This document shows positions 61,595 to 64,000 of a DNA stretch of 64,000 nt, in pieces. Location: contig CAYRWY010000001.1 of the NCBI GenBank assembly GCA_964427955.1, forward strand, positions 22,722-86,721, read 5' to 3'. A program made the translations under genes and the position numbers. The notes under the pieces were generated by a model. The model did no database searches. It saw only the letters and a list, made by a program, of their open reading frames with translations, and was not told where the DNA came from. This DNA is from JACRBK01 sp964427955 (GTDB lineage Bacteria; Chloroflexota; Anaerolineae; Aggregatilineales; Aggregatilineaceae). Position 1 is the first letter of the stretch. Every line of letters begins with the position of its first letter.

Positions 61595-63769
61595 ATGACC
61601 ACCTTGACGCCTGAGCAGATCAAACAAAGCCATACCCTGCTGGCCGAGTTTAACTATGAACTGCGCCCGGTCGAACGTGGGTATGCGAACCGGACGTTGT
61701 ACATCAACCTCTCGGACAACGTGATTCACAGCAAGCCGGTCAGCCAGTTGATGAAAGATACCTTCACGGGTGGGAAAGGTTTTTGCGTCTGGCTGCTGTG
61801 GAATGCGGTCCACGGCACCACGAAGTGGGACTCCCCTGAAAACGAGATCGTCATTGCGGGCGGGCCGATTGGCGGTATCACGGCCTATCCCGGATCGGGC
61901 AAATCGACGGTCGTCACCGTCTCGCCGCTGACCGGGTCCGTGATCGACAGCAACGCCGGCGGTTATTTCGGCCCCTATCTCAAGTTTGCGGGTTTTGATG
62001 CGCTGGAGATTCAGGGTGTTGCCGCCCGCGAGGTGATCATCGTGATCGACGGCGATACGGGCCGCGTGACGATTGAAGAGGCCCCGCTCGAAGCTCTGGA
62101 TACCCACCTGATCGGCGGTTTGCTGACCGAGATGTATGCCCACGACGAAAAAGATCGCCGCAATGTCTCGGTGGTCTCGTCGGGTCAGGGGGCGGAATAT
62201 TCGCGTTATGCCGGGCTGAACTTTAGCTGGTACGACGTGCGCCGCAAAGAAGCCCGTATCAAGCAGGCCGGGCGCGGGGGATCGGGGCGGGTGTTCCGCC
62301 ACAAGCACCTCAAGGCGATTGTCGTGCGCTACAGCGGCATGAAAGGCGACAGCAACCACCCGGCCCATATGGAATTGATTCGCCGGGCGGGACAGCGCAT
62401 CAACAAGGAAATTTCCGATCTGGACGACAAGCAGAACAGTATGCGCAAGGTGGGCACCGGCCATCTGCCCCCGATCATGAATGAGTTCGATCTGCTGCCC
62501 ACCCATAACTACCGCTACGGCTCGCACCCGGATGCTCCCCAGATCGATACCACCGTCTGGCACCGGCTGTACACGCAGGGGATGCCGGACGGCTGCTGGT
62601 ACGGCTGCACGCTGTCGTGCGCGCACGGCGTGGATCATTTCCACCTGCGCACCGGTCCCTACAAAGACCAGGTTGTGCTCGTCGATGGCCCGGAGTACGA
62701 GACCATCGCCGGGGAGGGGTCCAACATCGGCGTGTTTGATCCGCTGGCCATTACCGAGATGAATTTCTACTGCGATACGTATGGCATCGACACGATTTCT
62801 TTCGGAAATTCGGTCGCTTTCGCGATGGAATGTTATGCCGAAGGGATCATCGACGACCAGATCACAGGCGGTCTGAAGTTGACCTGGGGCAACGCCGAGG
62901 CGGCGCTCGAACTGCTGCACCAGATGGCGCGCGGCGAAGGCTTTGGCCTGATCGTCGGCCAGGGCGTGCGCCACATGAAACACTATTTTGCCGAGCACTA
63001 CGGCGCTGATCCGAAGTTCTTGCAGGACATCGGCATGGAAGTCAAGGGGATGGAAATCTCCGAGTACATGACGAAAGAATCCCTGGCGCAGCAGGGCGGC
63101 TACGGCATGGCCATCAAGGGCGCGCAGCACGACGAAGCCTGGCTGATCTTCATGGATATGGTGCGCAAACAGCTTCCCACCTTCGAGGCCAAAGCCGAGG
63201 CGCTGCACTACTTCCCCCTGTGGCGGACCTGGTTCAGCCTGCACGGGCTGTGTAAACTGCCCTGGAACGACATCCAACCCGCCAATAATGCGCAGACGGC
63301 TGAGCCGCACAAAGTGCCGGAGCACTTGGAGAACTACTGCTGGCTGTATGAAGGGCTGTCCGGCAAGCCGACCACGCCCGATGACCTGATCGCCCAGTCT
63401 GAAAAGGTCTATAACTTCCAGCGGCTGCTGGCGCTCAAGCTGGGTTTCGGCACGCGCGAGCACGATTTCCCGCCCTATCGCGCGATGGGTCCGGTGACGG
63501 TAGACGAGTATGAATCCCGGGTCGAACGCTACGACGGCCAACTGCGCGACCTGGTTGGCGTTGATCCGTCCACCCTGACCTCGCAGGAAAAAGTCGCCCG
63601 GCTGCGCGAATATCGTGAGGCGCAGTATGCGCACCTCATGGACGCGGTATATCGCCGGCGCGGCTGGGATGAGAATGGCATTCCGACGCTCGAAAAAATC
63701 CACGAACTGGGGATCGATTTCCCGGATGTAGTGGCTCTGGTGAAGCAGAAGACGGGCGTTAACTCCTGA
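61595..63769 (+). CDS. Aldehyde ferredoxin oxidoreductase family protein
   Basis: A 724-residue AOR-type enzyme that binds tungsto- or molybdo-bispterin plus one [4Fe-4S] cluster and oxidises aldehydes or related substrates. The pterin-binding N-terminal domain contains G-G-K-G-F and G-P-I-G-G-I-T-A-Y-P-G-S-G-K. Cluster cysteines are G-C-W-Y-G-C-T-L-S-C and the late cysteine in H-G-L-C-K-L-P-W-N-D. The first spacing is C-x3-C rather than the C-x2-C of archaeal AOR. There is no signal peptide, so it is cytosolic. It is a single gene with its own promoter and terminator; no ferredoxin or MoaD partner is adjacent. Confidence 0.9.
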   Translation: MTTLTPEQIKQSHTLLAEFNYELRPVERGYANRTLYINLSDNVIHSKPVSQLMKDTFTGGKGFCVWLLWNAVHGTTKWDSPENEIVIAGGPIGGITAYPGSGKSTVVTVSPLTGSVIDSNAGGYFGPYLKFAGFDALEIQGVAAREVIIVIDGDTGRVTIEEAPLEALDTHLIGGLLTEMYAHDEKDRRNVSVVSSGQGAEYSRYAGLNFSWYDVRRKEARIKQAGRGGSGRVFRHKHLKAIVVRYSGMKGDSNHPAHMELIRRAGQRINKEISDLDDKQNSMRKVGTGHLPPIMNEFDLLPTHNYRYGSHPDAPQIDTTVWHRLYTQGMPDGCWYGCTLSCAHGVDHFHLRTGPYKDQVVLVDGPEYETIAGEGSNIGVFDPLAITEMNFYCDTYGIDTISFGNSVAFAMECYAEGIIDDQITGGLKLTWGNAEAALELLHQMARGEGFGLIVGQGVRHMKHYFAEHYGADPKFLQDIGMEVKGMEISEYMTKESLAQQGGYGMAIKGAQHDEAWLIFMDMVRKQLPTFEAKAEALHYFPLWRTWFSLHGLCKLPWNDIQPANNAQTAEPHKVPEHLENYCWLYEGLSGKPTTPDDLIAQSEKVYNFQRLLALKLGFGTREHDFPPYRAMGPVTVDEYESRVERYDGQLRDLVGVDPSTLTSQEKVARLREYREAQYAHLMDAVYRRRGWDENGIPTLEKIHELGIDFPDVVALVKQKTGVNS

Positions 63770-63801
63770 GCCTGGCCAGGTCACAGCGTATAATGATCAT
63801 C

Positions 63802-63832
63802 AGCCCCCCTCCATCACGGTCGGGGGCTTTTT
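63802..63832 (+). terminator. Intrinsic terminator of the aldehyde oxidoreductase gene
   Basis: A 7-bp stem AGCCCCC / GGGGGCT (63802-63808 with 63822-63828) is followed by TTTTT. It lies 32 bp after the stop codon. Confidence 0.75.
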
Positions 63833-63890
63833 GTTCGGGGTCCGGTCCGTACCCCTTGAAAGGTTACTGCCGGGGGGGGCTGCGATGCAG

Positions 63891-63896
63891 TATAAT
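63891..63896 (+). promoter_or_regulatory. Perfect -10 box upstream of the last, partial gene
   Basis: TATAAT stands 52 bp before the ATG at 63949. No -35 box at normal spacing is visible, so it may depend on an activator, or the start may be elsewhere. Confidence 0.35.
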
Positions 63897-63948
63897 GTTT
63901 TTCACGTCCGATGTTTTGTTCAACATAGATGGGCAGGTCAGGTTGATT

Positions 63949-64000
63949 ATGGAATCTCATGGAACTTCTCAACCGCAACCAACTCCGAAGATCAGGAGAA
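63949..64000 (+). CDS. Start of an unidentified protein (runs off the window)
   Basis: ATG 63949 opens a frame encoding M-E-S-H-G-T-S-Q-P-Q-P-T-P-K-I-R-R, open to the window end. The hydrophilic, basic N-terminus is typical of a cytosolic tail before a membrane helix, but too little is seen to name it. A -10 box lies upstream. Confidence 0.4.
   Translation, partial: MESHGTSQPQPTPKIRR

Noticed and set aside
1..64000. Prophage, transposon or integrated element
   Set aside because: No integrase, transposase, terminal repeats or tRNA attachment site were found, and composition is even across the window.

Overview
The window reads as a stretch of ordinary chromosome from a GC-rich bacterium, most likely a Chloroflexota member of the Anaerolineae type. 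This is inferred from gene content only: Thr/Pro-rich lipoproteins ('TPTP' linkers), a type 2 isopentenyl-diphosphate isomerase, Ser/Thr kinase plus PQQ-propeller fusions, Roadblock/small-GTPase signalling, formate-tetrahydrofolate ligase, a tungsten/molybdenum-type aldehyde oxidoreductase and RpoB with a large insertion. No tRNA, rRNA, CRISPR array, insertion sequence, integrase or phage gene was recognised.

Layout. 1-8.3 kb: the 3' end of a membrane glycosyltransferase-like gene, then a plus-strand run (M42 aminopeptidase, HAD hydrolase, membrane-anchored DsbA-like protein, M19 dipeptidase, small membrane protein), a minus-strand MoeB/ThiF-rhodanese gene and an orphan CpaF-type ATPase. 8.3-19.5 kb: rpoB with a clear promoter and terminator but no rpoC beside it, a 52-residue zinc-finger-like ORF, a giant surface protein with nine ~91-residue repeats, a hypothetical gene and a DUF348/G5/TolB-like lipoprotein. 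19.5-27.8 kb: a surface-glycan locus (a glycoside-hydrolase/O-antigen-ligase fusion, macrodomain protein, UDP-glucuronate-decarboxylase-like epimerase, second O-antigen ligase, GtrA, stand-alone receiver, GT4 glycosyltransferase). 27.8-33.8 kb: metabolic and hypothetical genes including a thioesterase, a magnesium-chelatase-like AAA ATPase, acpP, fni and hemW.

33.8-43.8 kb is a signalling island: Ser/Thr kinase with PQQ propeller, PP2C phosphatase, J-domain/VWA protein, zinc-ribbon/FHA protein, OmpR-type regulator, a CvnD/MglA-like small GTPase, a Roadblock protein and a pseudo-receiver/Roadblock fusion, interrupted by adenosine deaminase. 43.8-50.4 kb: fhs, a tail-anchored TPR-like protein and two tandem moeA genes, the second fused to a periplasmic-binding-protein-like domain. 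50.4-64 kb: thioesterase, RluD-type pseudouridine synthase, a redoxin gene with an in-frame TGA, a nitrilase-fold protein lacking its cysteine, threonine aldolase, a CPBP-like membrane protein, a minus-strand operon (GAP1-like large protein, lipoprotein, polysaccharide deacetylase), an RdgB-like pyrophosphatase and an aldehyde ferredoxin oxidoreductase.

The most striking observation is the redoxin at 51822-52337. An in-frame TGA (51957-51959) sits exactly where the first cysteine of the CxxC redox motif is expected, giving U-P-H-C, with a strong ribosome binding site upstream and a compact hairpin 20-35 nt downstream. This is best read as a selenocysteine protein that automated gene calling would truncate. 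Other items worth a second look are the glycosidase/O-antigen-ligase fusion with a missing nucleophile, the RpoB insertion of about 140 residues, the kinase-phosphatase-FHA-GTPase-Roadblock island, and the cysteine-less nitrilase.
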